Positions 9,244 to 20,797 of a stretch of DNA of 64,000 nucleotides are shown in pieces; position 1 is the stretch's first letter; every line of letters begins with the position of its first letter. The notes below the pieces were generated by a model that was not told where the DNA came from, made no database searches, and saw only the letters and a program-made list of their open reading frames with translations. The DNA comes from Rebecca billardiae RCC1528 (taxonomy: Eukaryota; Haptophyta), in the NCBI GenBank assembly GCA_965240325.2, contig OZ251223.1, forward strand, positions 2,356,001-2,420,000, read 5' to 3'. The translations under genes and the position numbers were made by a program.

Positions 9244-11025
9244 ATGGCGGCGCGCGTCCTCTACTCGTGCATGTGGCTGAGCGCGGGCTCCGTTCTGGTC
9301 CAGCCACGAGCGGACGCACTGTGCCAACTGCATAGCGCTCCGCATCGTGCTCGCTTCCATGACGACCCGTGCGCCCGCGCCCCGGCAGTGTGGCGAGTGC
9401 CCACGGCACGTCGCGGTCGAATCGCCGCCGTCGACGCCAAGCCCCCGCAATCATCTGAGCAAACGCTGTTACCCCCGTCGATCCTCGGCGGTGAGCTCCT
9501 GAACAGCGTCGTCCTCTCTGTGGCCATCGGGGGCTCAACGGGGGTCCTGATCGCCTTCTTCAAGCGCTCGGTGCAGGCTGCAAACACGGCGCTGCACGCC
9601 CTACCGCCTCCACTCGCCGACGCGCCGGAGTGGCTGTTGCCCTTAGCTGGCGGGTGCTGCGTTGCCGTGATCCGCACGCTCGGCCAACAGCGCGACCTCG
9701 AGGGCGGGCTGGGTCGCATGCTCGATGCGGCGGCTGCGGCCCGACCCCTCGACCTGCAGGCAGTCGCCCTGCGCATCAGTGCGGCAGTGCTCACGCTGGG
9801 CTCAGGCTGCTCCCTCGGGCCCGAGGGGCCATCCGTCGAGCTCGGAGCGACCGTGGCGCGGGCGGCCGGAAAGTACGCACCCGAGCATGTCGTCGACGCA
9901 GACGCGCGCCGCAATCTCGTGTGCGCGGGTGCGGCTGCCGGAGTCGCCGCTGGCTTCAACGCGCCGCTTGCGGGCTGCGCCTTTGCCTTCGAGGTCGCGT
10001 CGGTGCTGCGGAGCCCGACGCGTGATGCAGCGCCGCCGAGCGGGCCTGGTGGCGTTGTGGATCTGGCCAGCTCGGCGCAGGCGAAAGCCGTGCTGCCACG
10101 CGCGGCTGGACGCGTCGCGCGGAGGTCGCGGTACCCTCCGCTCGTCTCTGTGCTGCTTGCAGCAGGAAGCTCTGCGCTCGTCGCGCGCCAGCTGCTCGAC
10201 CTCGAGCTCAGCTTCTCGAGCGTCGGCTCGCAACTGGCAGTGGCTACCGTTGCGGAGCTGCCAGTGTTCCTGCTCCTCGGGCTCGCATGTGGCATCGGCG
10301 CCGCTGGCTTCCAGCGCTGTCTCTCGCTGACACGTGCCGCCTTCGAGTCGGGCCCGGCGTCGGCGCTGCCCAGTGCGTTGCAGCCCATCCTCGGAGGCGC
10401 CGTCTGCTCCGTCATCTCCGCCGTTGCGCCGCAGGTGCGGTTCTCGAGCTACGGTACGCTGGGCGTGCTCGTGAGCTCCTCGTTCGCAGACGTGGATCCG
10501 ATCGAGCTCTACGGCGCAAAAGTGCTCGCGACCAGTGTGTGCCTGAGCTCCGGACTCGTCGGCGGGCTCTTCGCGCCATCCCTCTTCATCGGTGCGTCGC
10601 TGGGCGCGGCCTTTGGTACGGATGTGCTCGCAGGAGCGCCATCCAACCTCAACGTGGTCGGCGCGACGGCCGTGCTTGCCGCCGTGTTCGAGGCGCCGCT
10701 GACCAGCGCGCTCCTCGTGTACGAAATCACAAAGGAGGGCCAGCTCGTCCTGCCCAACTTGGTCACAGCGTCGCTGGCGAGCGTCGTGGCACGTGAGCTC
10801 GTGCGCAGAATGGAGATGGGCGCGGCAGCTGCTGCCGCCAATGCCGCAGCAGCGGCGCCGCAGTCAGCAGCAGACGCGACCGCTACGTCAAGCTTGCCGG
10901 CGTCAGCCCCATCAGCGGCGGGGTCGCAGGCGGGGATGGTTGGCAGGGCGCCGGGTGACGGGGATGATGGTCGTCGGGGCGGACCGCGGCCCGGCAGACG
11001 ACCGTCCACAAGTAGACGCCGCTGA
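9244..11025 (+). CDS. CLC-family chloride channel, probably plastid-targeted
   Basis: The product is 593 residues. An N-terminal leader (MAARVLYSCMWLSAGSVLV, then an Arg/Ala-rich stretch) resembles a signal plus transit peptide of secondary plastids. The CLC core begins near residue 75. GSGCSLGPEGPSVELG carries the gating glutamate at 194. FNAPLAGCAFAFEV follows at about 239-251, with Glu250 then Val251. GGLFAPSLFIGASLG is the third selectivity-filter segment, at 440. The first CLC motif GSGIP is not evident, as in plant CLC-e/f and some bacterial members. No CBS domains follow; the C-terminus is an Ala-rich then Arg-rich tail. Val at the proton-glutamate position is a channel-like feature. 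The role inferred is anion flux across a plastid membrane. The start is the first ATG; a GTG lies 30 bp upstream. Confidence 0.88.
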   Translation: MAARVLYSCMWLSAGSVLVQPRADALCQLHSAPHRARFHDDPCARAPAVWRVPTARRGRIAAVDAKPPQSSEQTLLPPSILGGELLNSVVLSVAIGGSTGVLIAFFKRSVQAANTALHALPPPLADAPEWLLPLAGGCCVAVIRTLGQQRDLEGGLGRMLDAAAAARPLDLQAVALRISAAVLTLGSGCSLGPEGPSVELGATVARAAGKYAPEHVVDADARRNLVCAGAAAGVAAGFNAPLAGCAFAFEVASVLRSPTRDAAPPSGPGGVVDLASSAQAKAVLPRAAGRVARRSRYPPLVSVLLAAGSSALVARQLLDLELSFSSVGSQLAVATVAELPVFLLLGLACGIGAAGFQRCLSLTRAAFESGPASALPSALQPILGGAVCSVISAVAPQVRFSSYGTLGVLVSSSFADVDPIELYGAKVLATSVCLSSGLVGGLFAPSLFIGASLGAAFGTDVLAGAPSNLNVVGATAVLAAVFEAPLTSALLVYEITKEGQLVLPNLVTASLASVVARELVRRMEMGAAAAAANAAAAAPQSAADATATSSLPASAPSAAGSQAGMVGRAPGDGDDGRRGGPRPGRRPSTSRRR

Positions 11026-11293
11026 TGATGAGCAGCCTGATGCCCGCGTCCGGCCCGGTCCAAGCCGCTGACAATGTGTGATGAGTCCTAATCAAATTGC
11101 TGAGTGATGACGATGAGCCTGATCACATGACGACGTCGGGCGGCGTTGAGCCTGATGCATGACGCGGTCGCGTGGCGGCGTTGCCCGCGGCCCGGCGGTA
11201 GTCCCCGGGGACTCGGCGGGAGTCGAGTATGACACCAGCTGTACGGCAGCCAGACGGTCCATCAGTACGGGTCGATCGCATATATATATACAT

Positions 11294-11369
<76 letters not shown>

Positions 11370-11505
11370 GACAATATGCGACGATCACATATACTACGAC
11401 ATCAGTATCGTCAGTCATCATCTAATTCACGGGTGATACTGTATTATGCTCGCGTCGCATGTGCCAGGCTGCGCGGTGTCTCACTGATTGTTTGTTACTC
11501 CAGGC
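11026..11505. other. Convergent intergenic region with a CA/TA microsatellite
   Basis: This lies between the 3' ends of the CLC and COQ3 genes. It holds an alternating TA/CA tract at 11279-11368 and otherwise nothing recognisable. Confidence 0.6.
11279..11368. repeat. CA/TA dinucleotide microsatellite
   Basis: A short TA run is followed by about 11 CA units and then a TA tract of more than 50 bp. Such tracts also occur near 35018-35056, 35366-35407, 43122-43152 and 59170-59212. Confidence 0.95.
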
Positions 11506-12444
11506 TCAGCCATGCCGCAGACGTGCCCAGCCCAGGTAGTTTGCACGCATGCGATGGTGCGACTGTTGAAAATCCCCGAGAGGCACGCGGCCGCCAAGCA
11601 GGCGCGCGACATCGATTGTGGGGGTCATCCCGACAAAGTGCGCACTGTCCACCTCAAAGCCGTGCCTTTGCAGCAGCAGCGAAAGCTCTTCAGGTCGGAT
11701 GTACAGCCGCCAATCATGCGTTCCGGGCGGCACGATCCTGAGGACGTCTTGGGCGAGCACGATGGTGAGCACGTAAGAGAGGACAGTGCGGTTGATTGTG
11801 TCAAAGATCAGCACGCCGCCAGGTTTCAGCACGCGCGCCACCTCCGACACGGCTGTCGGTAGGTCGTGCAGGTGCTCGAGGATATCCGACATGAGCACGC
11901 CATCAAACGAGCCAGCTTCGAATGCGGACAGGTCATACGCACTGCCCGTGTCGTAGCGCAGGTTCGAGGCCTTTCGGGATGCTGCCCGCTCACGCGCATA
12001 GGCAATTGCTTTCTCGGACAGGTCAATGCCATGCATGGGGTAGCCCAGGCCAGCCAGCTCCTCTGTGACGATTCCTCCACCGCATCCAATGTCCAGGAAG
12101 CGACGCGCCCCCGACGATGGCTCACAGCGCAGCTGATCGCGCCAGGCGGCGTGGAAGTAAGGCACGCGCGCTGGATTGAGAAGCTGCAGGCTCGCAAGGT
12201 GCTCGTTGTCCTCACGGTGCCAGCTGGCAGCCCACGCGTCATCGTCGTACAGCGCGTTGTCGATCGTGGTTTCGGATTCATCGATTCGCGCAAGTCGGTC
12301 AGGAAGCTCTGGAGGCGGGACGAGCTCAGGCAGCGCGCGCAGCACCCGGTGGACGGGCCAGAAGGCGTGCCACGGCTGCCACCCCCGAGTCGTCGCGTGC
12401 AGCGCGCGGCGCGCTCCGCGCGCGAACGGCGCGAGTGGAGCCAT
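11506..12444 (-). CDS. COQ3: Ubiquinone biosynthesis O-methyltransferase COQ3/UbiG
   Basis: The product is 312 residues, typical for COQ3. The N-terminus MAPLAPFARGARRALHATTR is Arg/Ala-rich without acids, like a mitochondrial presequence. Motif I of the SAM fold is FLDIGCGGGIVTEELAGLG (about 116-134), followed by GIDLSEKAIAYARERA, then GSFDGVLMSDILEHLHDLP and LKPGGVLIFDTINRT. The segment PPGTHDWRLYIRPEELSLLL with DVARLLGG and YLGWARLR at the end is characteristic of the COQ3/UbiG family. The enzyme performs both O-methylations of the ubiquinone ring in the mitochondrial matrix. The start codon lies 100 bp from the end of the 8.26-kb inverted-repeat element, so its promoter is next to, or partly replaced by, that element. 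Confidence 0.95.
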   Translation of the reverse strand: MAPLAPFARGARRALHATTRGWQPWHAFWPVHRVLRALPELVPPPELPDRLARIDESETTIDNALYDDDAWAASWHREDNEHLASLQLLNPARVPYFHAAWRDQLRCEPSSGARRFLDIGCGGGIVTEELAGLGYPMHGIDLSEKAIAYARERAASRKASNLRYDTGSAYDLSAFEAGSFDGVLMSDILEHLHDLPTAVSEVARVLKPGGVLIFDTINRTVLSYVLTIVLAQDVLRIVPPGTHDWRLYIRPEELSLLLQRHGFEVDSAHFVGMTPTIDVARLLGGRVPLGDFQQSHHRMRANYLGWARLRHG

Positions 12445-12564
12445 CGCTGTGCCGTCGCTGCGACAGCAGATGCGCGCCTTCGCCTCGCCGTCGTCGGGAG
12501 GCTCTTCGAAGTCCGGTCACCGGGGCTCGTCAGGAGCCACCCAGGGCAGTCACTACAAAAAATC

Positions 12565-14461
12565 CCCGCCAGCGGAGCATCGGGCAAGACCCAGACCCTC
12601 CGCCGGCGGAGATTTTTGTGGCCACGAAAAATCCCCGCTGGCGGAGCATGGAATGCTCCGCTGGCGGAGCCTGGGCCGTTGCCGAGGATTGACACAACAA
12701 ACTAGTTACCAGAAGTCTGTCAACCACCGAACAGCAGTCACCTCCGCTGGCGGAGCTCGCTAATGAGCCGTGCCTTTTGTAAACTAATACACTTGGCCGA
12801 CTTGAACTGAGCTCCGCTGGCGGAGCTTCGGGGGCGCCGAATGCCATTCTTGATGACCCACCTGACTTGAACTGAGCTCCGCTGGCGGAGCGTCGGTGGT
12901 CAGCGCCGTGTGTCATATTGGAGAAATAATGGTAATAAGCCTTTCAACGCATTCATACTCTGCTGTGCCACACATTCAACCTCCGCTGGCGGAGCTCACT
13001 GGCCTATTCGACTTGAACTGAGCTCCACTGGTGGAGCCTCGGCTGCGCCGAATGTCCTTAATCGATGACCCATTCTCGACTTGAGCTGAGCTCCCCTGGC
13101 GGAGCTTTGGTGGCGCCGCATGTCATATTGGAGTAACGCGGAAGCGTCAACCGTAGTCATATCTATATTGATACTCAACCTCCGCTGGCGGAGCTCGCGT
13201 ACCTACTAGTATTCAACTTTAACTGAGCTCCGCTGGCGGAGCCTCTGCTGTGTCGAATGTCCTTATCGATGGCCCACTTCTTGACTTGATGAGCTGCTGA
13301 GCTCCGCTGGCGGAGCTTTGGTGGCGCCGCATGTCATATTGGAGTATGATGCGAAGTCGTTAACCGTAATCATATCCATATATATCGACACTCAACCTCC
13401 GCTGGCGGAGCTCACGGACCTATTCGACTTGAACTGAGCTCCGCTGGCGGAGCCTCGGGCTGTGTCGAATGTCCTTATCGATGGCCCACATCTTGACTTG
13501 AGCTGAGCTCCGCTGGCGGAGCTTTGGTGGCGCCGCATGTCATATATTGGAGTAATGCGAAATCGTCAACAGCAATCATATCCATATTGGCACTCAACCT
13601 CCGCTGGCGGAGCTTGCTGACCTATTCGACTTGAACTGAGCTCCGCTGGCGGAGCCTCGGCTGCGCCGAATGTCCTTATCGATGGCTCACTTGACTTGAG
13701 CTGGGCTCCGCTGGCGGAGCTTTGGTGGCGCCGCATGTCATATTGGAGTAATGCAACGCCGTTAACTACTACCGTAATCATATCCATATTGACACTCAAC
13801 CTCCGCTGGCGGAGCTCGCGGGCCTATTCAACTTGAACTGAGCTCCGCTGGCGGAGCCTCGGCTGCGCCGAATGTCTTTATCGATGGCCCACGACTTGAC
13901 TTCAGCTGAGCTCCGCTGGCGGAGCTTTGGTGGCACCGAATGTCATATTGGAGTAATGCGAAGTCGTTAACCGTAATACTATCCATATTGACACTCAACC
14001 TCCGCTGGCGGAGCTCGCGGGCCTATTCAACTTGAACTGAGCTCCGCTGGCGGAGCCTCGGCTGCGCCGAATGTCTTTATCGATGGCCCACGACTTGACT
14101 TGAGCTGAGCTCCGCTGGCGGAGCTTTGGTGGCGCCGCATGTCATATTGGAGTAATGCAACGCCGTTAACTACTACCGTAATCATATCCATATTGACACT
14201 CAACCTCCGCTGGCGGAGCTCGCGGGCCTATTCAACTTGAACTGAGCTCCGCTGGCGGAGCCTCGGCTGCGCCGAATGTCTTTATCGATGGCCCACGACT
14301 TGACTTCAGCTGAGCTCCGCTGGCGGAGCTTTGGTGGCACCGAATGTCATATTGGAGTAATGCGAAGTCGTTAACCGTAATACTATCCATATTGACACTC
14401 AACCTCCGCTGGCGGAGCTCGCGGACCTATTCAACTTGAACTGAGCTCCGCTGGCGGAGCC
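12565..14461 (+). repeat. Left subterminal array of the 14-bp palindrome CTCCGCTGGCGGAG
   Basis: About 30 copies of CTCCGC-TG-GCGGAG occur, a 6-bp inverted repeat around TG. They are arranged as a higher-order unit of about 203 bp containing three copies. The linkers are themselves conserved (CCTATTCAACTTGAACTGAG, GCGCCGAATGTC, CATGTCATATTGGAGTAATG). Units begin near 12979, 13179, 13396, 13599, 13800, 13999, 14204 and 14404. Apart from the first copies at the edge, the central dinucleotide is TG throughout this arm and CA in the other. A few copies carry symmetric changes, for example CTCCACTGGTGGAG near 13021. Confidence 0.9.
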
Positions 14462-15129
14462 TCTGCTTGTGGTTTGCTGCAATTGGGGCTGGGCAGCCTG
14501 GGCTCAGCATGGGGCAGCTGTTCACAGCCCAGGCGGGGCGTCACCGCCTGTGAGCCGTCGGTGGGCAGGGCCGACGGCGTCGCAGAGCTCCTGCGTGGGA
14601 GCAGCGCGTTATTGAGGAAGCGATCAAGGTCGAGAAGGAAGGGGCAAGCAGCAGGGGCTGCCTGTACGTTTGTACATGCCTCCACACCGGTGCACATCAC
14701 CCTTGCTCACTGCAGTCGTGAACAGTGCTGCCACTCATCTCATCATCGCTCACCATGCAGTGACGGCCGAGCTGCGGCGAACTCTCACAGGCACCGAACA
14801 CGCATCGGCTGTGCCCGCTGGTGCTGGCATGCGCTGTCCTCTACTTGCTGTCGGACAGCAAGGAGACGGCACAGCCGCATCTGCGAGCGGGCGAGGTGAT
14901 GCTGTCCAGTGTCCTCTGCTCAGCGAGGCTGAGAGGCTGAGCACGGATCACGGATAGTGAGCCCTGGTATCTCAACGCATCCAGGAGAGCAGTTGGTGCA
15001 TGCCTGTGCTCAGACGTGCAGGACCAACCATCCGGTGCTGATTCAAGCACCCGCGCCAACAGCGGCGGCACTCAACTCCACGCTGCTGATGCGGCCGCAC
15101 AGCTGCAGGGATGGTACCACGGCGGGCGA

Positions 15130-16575
15130 CGGCGGGCGCTGCAGCTGGCAGCTCGGTGGTGCCTGCCCGAGGGGCCTGGGCGCCGGGCGCACCGAGCGCG
15201 ATGACGCCTCTCGCATCGCCCAGCGCGCTGGAGCCGCTGTCATCCGACGCTGCTGTGCCCGCGCCCAGCTTGGGCTGCAGCAGCTGCGCTCGACTCTGCG
15301 CAGAGTGCGGCGGCAGCAGAGGGGATGGTGCCACCGCGGGCTGCGGCAGGCGCTGCAGCTGGCAGCTCGGTGGTGCGCGCCCGAGGGGCCTGGGCGCTGG
15401 GCGCAGCGAGCGCGGTGACGTTGCTCGCCTCGCCCAGCGCGCTGGAGCCGCTGCCACCGGGCGCTGCTGTGCCCGCGTCGAGCGTGGGCTGCCGCAGCTG
15501 CGCTCGACTCCGCGCCGAGTGCGGTGGCAGCAGGGATGTTGCCACGTCGGGCGGCGGCTATCACTTTGGCTGGCAGCTCGGTGGTGCCTGCCCGAGGGGC
15601 CTGGGCGGTGGACGCACCGAGCGCGATGACGTTGCTCGCCTCGCCCAGCGCGCTGGAGCCGCTGCCATCCGGCGCTGCGGTGTCCGCGCCCAGCCGGAGC
15701 AGCACGAGGTGCGTTCGACTCCGCACCCGTGCGGCGGCAGCAGCAGGGATGGTACCACGGCGCGAGCGGCGGCAGTCGCTGCAGCTGGTAGCTCGGCGGT
15801 GCCTACCCGAGGGACCTGGGCGACGGACGCGTCGAGCGAGCTGACGCCCCTCGCTTCCCCTATCACGCTCGAGCCGCTGCCATTTGATGCTGCTGCGCCG
15901 TTCGGGCAGCTGCAGACTCTGCGCAGTCTGCGCTCGACTCCACGCCGCGTGCGGCCGCAGGCAGCAGCAGCAGCGGGCCCGAGGGGCCTGGGTCACGGAC
16001 GCACCGAGCACAGTGACGCCTCTCGCCTCGCCCAGCGCGCTGGAGCCGCTGCCACCGGGCGCTGCTGCGCCCGCATCCAGCTTGGGCTGCAGCAGGCCGC
16101 TCAATCAACTTCACGCCGAGTGCGGCGGCAGCAGCAGGGATGTTGCCACGGCGGGCGGCGGCTATCACTTTGGCTGGCAGCTCGGTGGTGCCTGCCCGAG
16201 GGGCCTGGGTGGTGGACGCACCGAGCGCGGTGACGTTGCTCGCCTCGCCCAGCGCGCTGGAGCCGCTGCCATCCGGCGCTGCGGTGTCCGCGCCCAGCCG
16301 GAGCAGCACGAGATGCGCTCGACTCCGCACCCGTGCGGCGGCAGCAGCAGGGATTGTACCACGGCGAGCGGCGGCAGTCGCTGCAGCTGGTAGCTCGGCG
16401 GTGCCTGCCCAAGGGACCTGGGCGACGGACGCGCCGAGCGAGCTGACGCCCCTCGCTTCCCCTATCACGCTCGAGCCGCTGCCATTTGATGCTGCTGAAC
16501 CGTTCGGGCAGCTGCGGACTCTGCGCTCGACTCCACGCCGCGTGCGGCCGCAGGCAGCAGCAGCAGCAGGCTGGT
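15130..16575 (+). repeat. ~210-bp GC-rich tandem repeat inside the element
   Basis: A unit containing GGCAGCTCGGTGGTGCCTGC, CGAGGGGCCTGGGCG and CAGCGCGCTGGAGCCGCTG recurs about every 200-215 bp, near 15147, 15360, 15573, 15786, 15985, 16173 and 16386. The block 15537-16138 is repeated at 16139-16560, a higher-order period near 600 bp. The same unit runs in reverse complement from about 17440 to 18300. Open frames here are repeat-derived and are not called genes. Confidence 0.85.
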
Positions 16576-17430
16576 AATTAACAGCTGCTGCTCAGATCTC
16601 CGTGACTGCTCGGTTGCTGCGTATGAGCCAGGTGAGTGAGCCGCTGAGTCGCAGGGGCCGCGTGAATTGACTTGCGACCGCACGCCGGTATATAGGCTTA
16701 AGACGGCGTACGTCCGAGTCCCGATCAGCAGCGCAGGAGTTTTGAGAACGCGGTGACGAGTCACACGCAGCTACTCTTATTATGATGGCGCTATACTTTT
16801 TTCTGTACGTATAGTGGTAGTAAGTTACGACTACGCTGCCAGCCTCGCCCTCAGCATTACATTGACGGCGTATATGGTAGCGCAGGTCCGCCTGATGACC
16901 GTTTTATTGCGCGCGCATCTTCATGATGATGACGATATGACGATAACGACTCCTCCGACTCCTGAGTCACATAAGTGTGACACCGCCACTGGATGACACG
17001 GGCTACTTACGTACTCAGCTCAGATCATGCGCGCCTGCTATTCGTAGTCGGGCTCCGGTCAGCGGGGAGCGCGCGGCGCATCATCATCATCAGTCGCTAT
17101 CTGATGCATATCCGCGGCGCAGTGATGTCGTAGTACTGATGATGCGTGCGCTGAGATCTGGGCCGCGGCACTTCGGCGCGCCTTGCTCGGCCTCACCGAC
17201 GCCGGGCCGTACTTGTTCGCGCGCCCGGCGCCGGGCTAGCTCAAAGAGCTGACCGCAGCGGCTCCCGTGCCCCGGAAGGCCTGCGGCCCTCACAGGTCAT
17301 TGGCAGGCAGCAGTGTCCGGGGCTGAGGCCTGCCGGGTTCTCCCCGATTCGAATTCACCAATGTGAGCGATGGTACCGCCTGCTGCCGTCAGCCGGCGGA
17401 AGAAGTGTCACAACGGCTGCTGCTGGCCAG
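16576..17430. other. Unique centre of the large inverted repeat
   Basis: About 850 bp between the opposing repeat blocks has no inverted partner and a lower G+C content than the arms. Frames are short and no transposase motif, RNA gene or inner terminal repeat was found. Confidence 0.5.
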
Positions 17431-18974
17431 CATATCGGACGCGTGCATCGGCGTCACCGCATTGGGCGCGTCTGCCGCCCAGGCCCCTCGCGCGCACACA
17501 ACCGAGCTGATCGCTGCATCCACCTCCGCCGCCGCCAGTGGCGCCTTCCCTGCTGCTGCAGCCACATTCGGCGCGAGTCGAGCGCAGCTGCTGCTGCCTA
17601 GGCCGGTCACGCCCCTCGGGCGCGCACCACCGAGCTGCCAGCTGCATCGACCGCCACCACCCGCCGAGGCATCATCCCTCCCACTGGCGCGGAGTCGAGC
17701 GCAGCTGCCAGCTGTGACAGCTAGCTGCCCCGGCGGGGCGCGGAGCCGCGGACACCGCAGCGCCGGATGGCAGCGGCTCCAGCGCGCTGGGCGAGGCGAG
17801 CAACGTCATCGCGCTCGGTGCGTCCACCGCCCAGGCCCCTCGGACAGGCACCACCGAGCTGCCAGCCAAAGTGATAGCCGCCGCCCGACGTGGCAACATC
17901 CCTGCTGCCACCGCACTCGGCGCGGAGTCGAGCGCAGCTGCGGCAGCCCACGCTCGACGCGGGCACAGCAGCGCCCGGTGGCAGCGGCTCCAGCGCGCTG
18001 GGCGAGGCGAGCAACGTCACCGCGCTCGCTGCGCCCAGCGCCCAGGCCCCTCGGGCGCGCACCACCGAGCTGCCAGCTGCAGCGCCTGCCGCAGCCCGCG
18101 GTGGCACCATCCCCTCTGCTGCCGCCGCACTCTGCGCAGAGTCGAGCGCAGCTGCTGCAGCCCAAGCTGGGCGCGGGCACAGCAGCGTCGGATGACAGCG
18201 GCTCCAGCGCGCTGGGCGATGCGAGAGGCGTCATCGCGCTCGGTGCGCCCGGCGCCCAGGCCCCTCGGGCAGGCACCACCGAGCTGCCAGCTGCAGCGCC
18301 CGCCGTCGTCCGCCGTGGTACCATCCCTGCAGCTGTGCGGCCGCATCAGCAGCGTGGAGTTGAGTGCCGCCGCTGTTGGCGCGGGTGCTTGAATCAGCAC
18401 CGGATGGTTGGTCCTGCACGTCTGAGCACAGGCATGCACCAACTGCTCTCCTGGATGCGTTGAGATACCAGGGCTCACTATCCGTGATCCGTGCTCAGCC
18501 TCTCAGCCTCGCTGAGCAGAGGACACTGGACAGCATCACCTCGCCCGCTCGCAGATGCGGCTGTGCCGTCTCCTTGCTGTCCGACAGCAAGTAGAGGACA
18601 GCGCATGCCAGCACCAGCGGGCACAGCCGATGCGTGTTCGGTGCCTGTGAGAGTTCGCCGCAGCTCCGAGCTCGGCCTTCACTGCATGGTGAGCGATGAT
18701 GAGATGAGTGGCAGCACTGTTCACGACTGCAGTGAGCAAGGGTGATGTGCACCTGTGTGGAGGCATGTACAAACGTACAGGCAGCCCCTGCTGCTTGCCC
18801 CTTCCTTCTCGACCTTGATCGCTTCCTCGACGCGCTGCTCCCACGCATGAGCTCTGCGACGCCGTCGGCCCTGCCCACCGACGGCTCACAGGCGGTGACG
18901 CCCCGCCTGGGCTGTGAACAGCTGCCCCATGCTGAGCCCAGGCTGCCCAGCCCCAATTGCAGCAAACCACAAGC

Positions 18975-20797
18975 AGAGGCTCCGCCAGCGGAGCTCAGTT
19001 CAAGTTGAATAGGTCCGCGAGCTCCGCCAGCGGAGGTTGAGTGTCAATATGGATAGTATTACGGTTAACGACTTCGCATTACTCCAATATGACATTCGGT
19101 GCCACCAAAGCTCCGCCAGCGGAGCTCAGCTGAAGTCAAGTCGTGGGCCATCGATAAAGACATTCGGCGCAGCCGAGGCTCCGCCAGCGGAGCTCAGTTC
19201 AAGTTGAATAGGCCCGCGAGCTCCGCCAGCGGAGGTTGAGTGTCAATATGGATATGATTACGGTAGTTAACGGCGTTGCATTACTCCAATATGACATGCG
19301 GCGCCACCAAAGCTCCGCCAGCGGAGCTCAGCTCAAGTCAAGTCGTGGGCCATCGATAAAGACATTCGGCGCAGCCGAGGCTCCGCCAGCGGAGCTCAGT
19401 TCAAGTTGAATAGGCCCGCGAGCTCCGCCAGCGGAGGTTGAGTGTCAATATGGATATGATTACGGTAGTTAACGGCGTTGCATTACTCCAATATGACATG
19501 CGGCGCCACCAAAGCTCCGCCAGCGGAGCTCAGCTCAAGTCAAGTGGGCCATCGATAAGGACATTCGGCGCAGCCGAGGCTCCGCCAGCGGAGCTCAGTT
19601 CAAGTTGAATAGGCCCGCGAGCTCCGCCAGCGGAGGTTGAGTGTCAATATGGATATGATTACGGTAGTTAACGGCTTTGCATTACTCCAATATGACATGC
19701 GGCGCCAGCAAAGCTCCGCCAGCGGAGCTCAGCTCAAGTCAAGACGTGGGCCATCAATAAGGACATTCGGCGGAGCCGAGGCTCCGCCAGCGGAGCTCAG
19801 TTCAAGTCGAATAGGCCAGTGAGCTCCGCCAGCGGAGGTTGAGTATCAATATGGATATGATTACGGTTGACGGCTTCGCATTACTCCAATATGACATGCG
19901 GCGCCACCAAAGCTCCGCCAGCGGAGCTCAGCTCAAGTCGAATAGGTCAGTGAGCTCGGCCAGCGGAGGTTGAGTGTCAATATGGATATGATTATGGTTA
20001 AAGGCTTCACATTATTCCCATAAATGGCATGCGGCGCCACCAAAGCTCCGTCAGCGGAGCTCAGCTCAAGTCAAGACGTCGGCCATCGATAAGGACATTC
20101 GACACACCCCGAGGCTCCGCCAGCGGAGCTCAGTTAAAGTTGAATACTAGTAGGTCGTCCGCGAGCTCCGCCAGCGGAGGTTGAGTCTCAATATAGATAT
20201 GACTACGGTTGACGCTTCCGCGTTACTCCAATATGACATGCGGCGCCACCAAAGCTCCGCCAGGGGAGCTCAGCTCAAGTCGAGAGTGGGTCATCGATTA
20301 AGGACATTCGGCGCAGCCGAGGCTCCACCAGTGGAGCTCAGTTCAAGTCGAATAGGCCAGTGAGCTCCGCCAGCGGAGGTTGAATGTGTGGCACAGCAGA
20401 GTATGAATGCGTTGAAAGGCTTAGCATTATTTCTCCGATATGACACACGGCGCTGACCACCGACGCTCCGCCAGCGGAGCTCAGTTCAAGTCAGGTGGGT
20501 CATCAAGAATGGCATTCGGCGCCCCCGAAGCTCCGCCAGCGGAGCTCAGTTCAAGTGCCGAGTGTATTCGTTTACAAAAGGCACGGCTCATTAGCGAGCT
20601 CCGCCAGCGGAGGTGACTGCTGTTCGGTGGTTGACAGACTTCTGGTACCATAACTAGTTTGTTGTGTCATTCCTGCAAGCCCAGGCTCCGGCCAGCGGAG
20701 CATTCCATGCTCCGCCAGCGGGGATTTTTCGTGGCCACAAAAATCTCCGCCGGCGGAGGGTCTGGGCCCCTTGCCCGGATGCTCCGCTGGCGGAGAC
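18975..20797 (-). repeat. Right subterminal array of the palindrome (CTCCGCCAGCGGAG)
   Basis: This is the reverse-complement partner of the left array, with the same ~203-bp higher-order unit and the same linkers. The copies differ by point changes and small indels, such as a missing linker block near 19545 and the change CTCGGCCAGCGGAG near 19954, so the arms have diverged slightly and the palindrome is not an assembly mirror. Confidence 0.9.

Noticed and set aside
12542-12544. AGT/ACT flanks as a 3-bp target duplication of the CACTA-like element
   Set aside because: They are reverse complements of each other rather than a direct repeat, so they could equally be part of the inverted repeat.
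17337-17365. A tRNA-like T-loop (GATTCGAATTC) in the centre of the large element
   Set aside because: No matching acceptor, D or anticodon stems could be found around it.
14474-18478. Many open frames of 100-370 codons inside the large inverted repeat
   Set aside because: They read across the 210-bp repeat in all phases and both strands, giving repetitive Ala/Ser/Pro/Arg peptides with no conserved domain.
12565-20797. CRISPR-like array, because a short repeat recurs at intervals
   Set aside because: The intervals between motifs are themselves repeated rather than unique spacers, the motif is a palindrome, the array is mirrored, and the host is a eukaryote with no Cas genes here.
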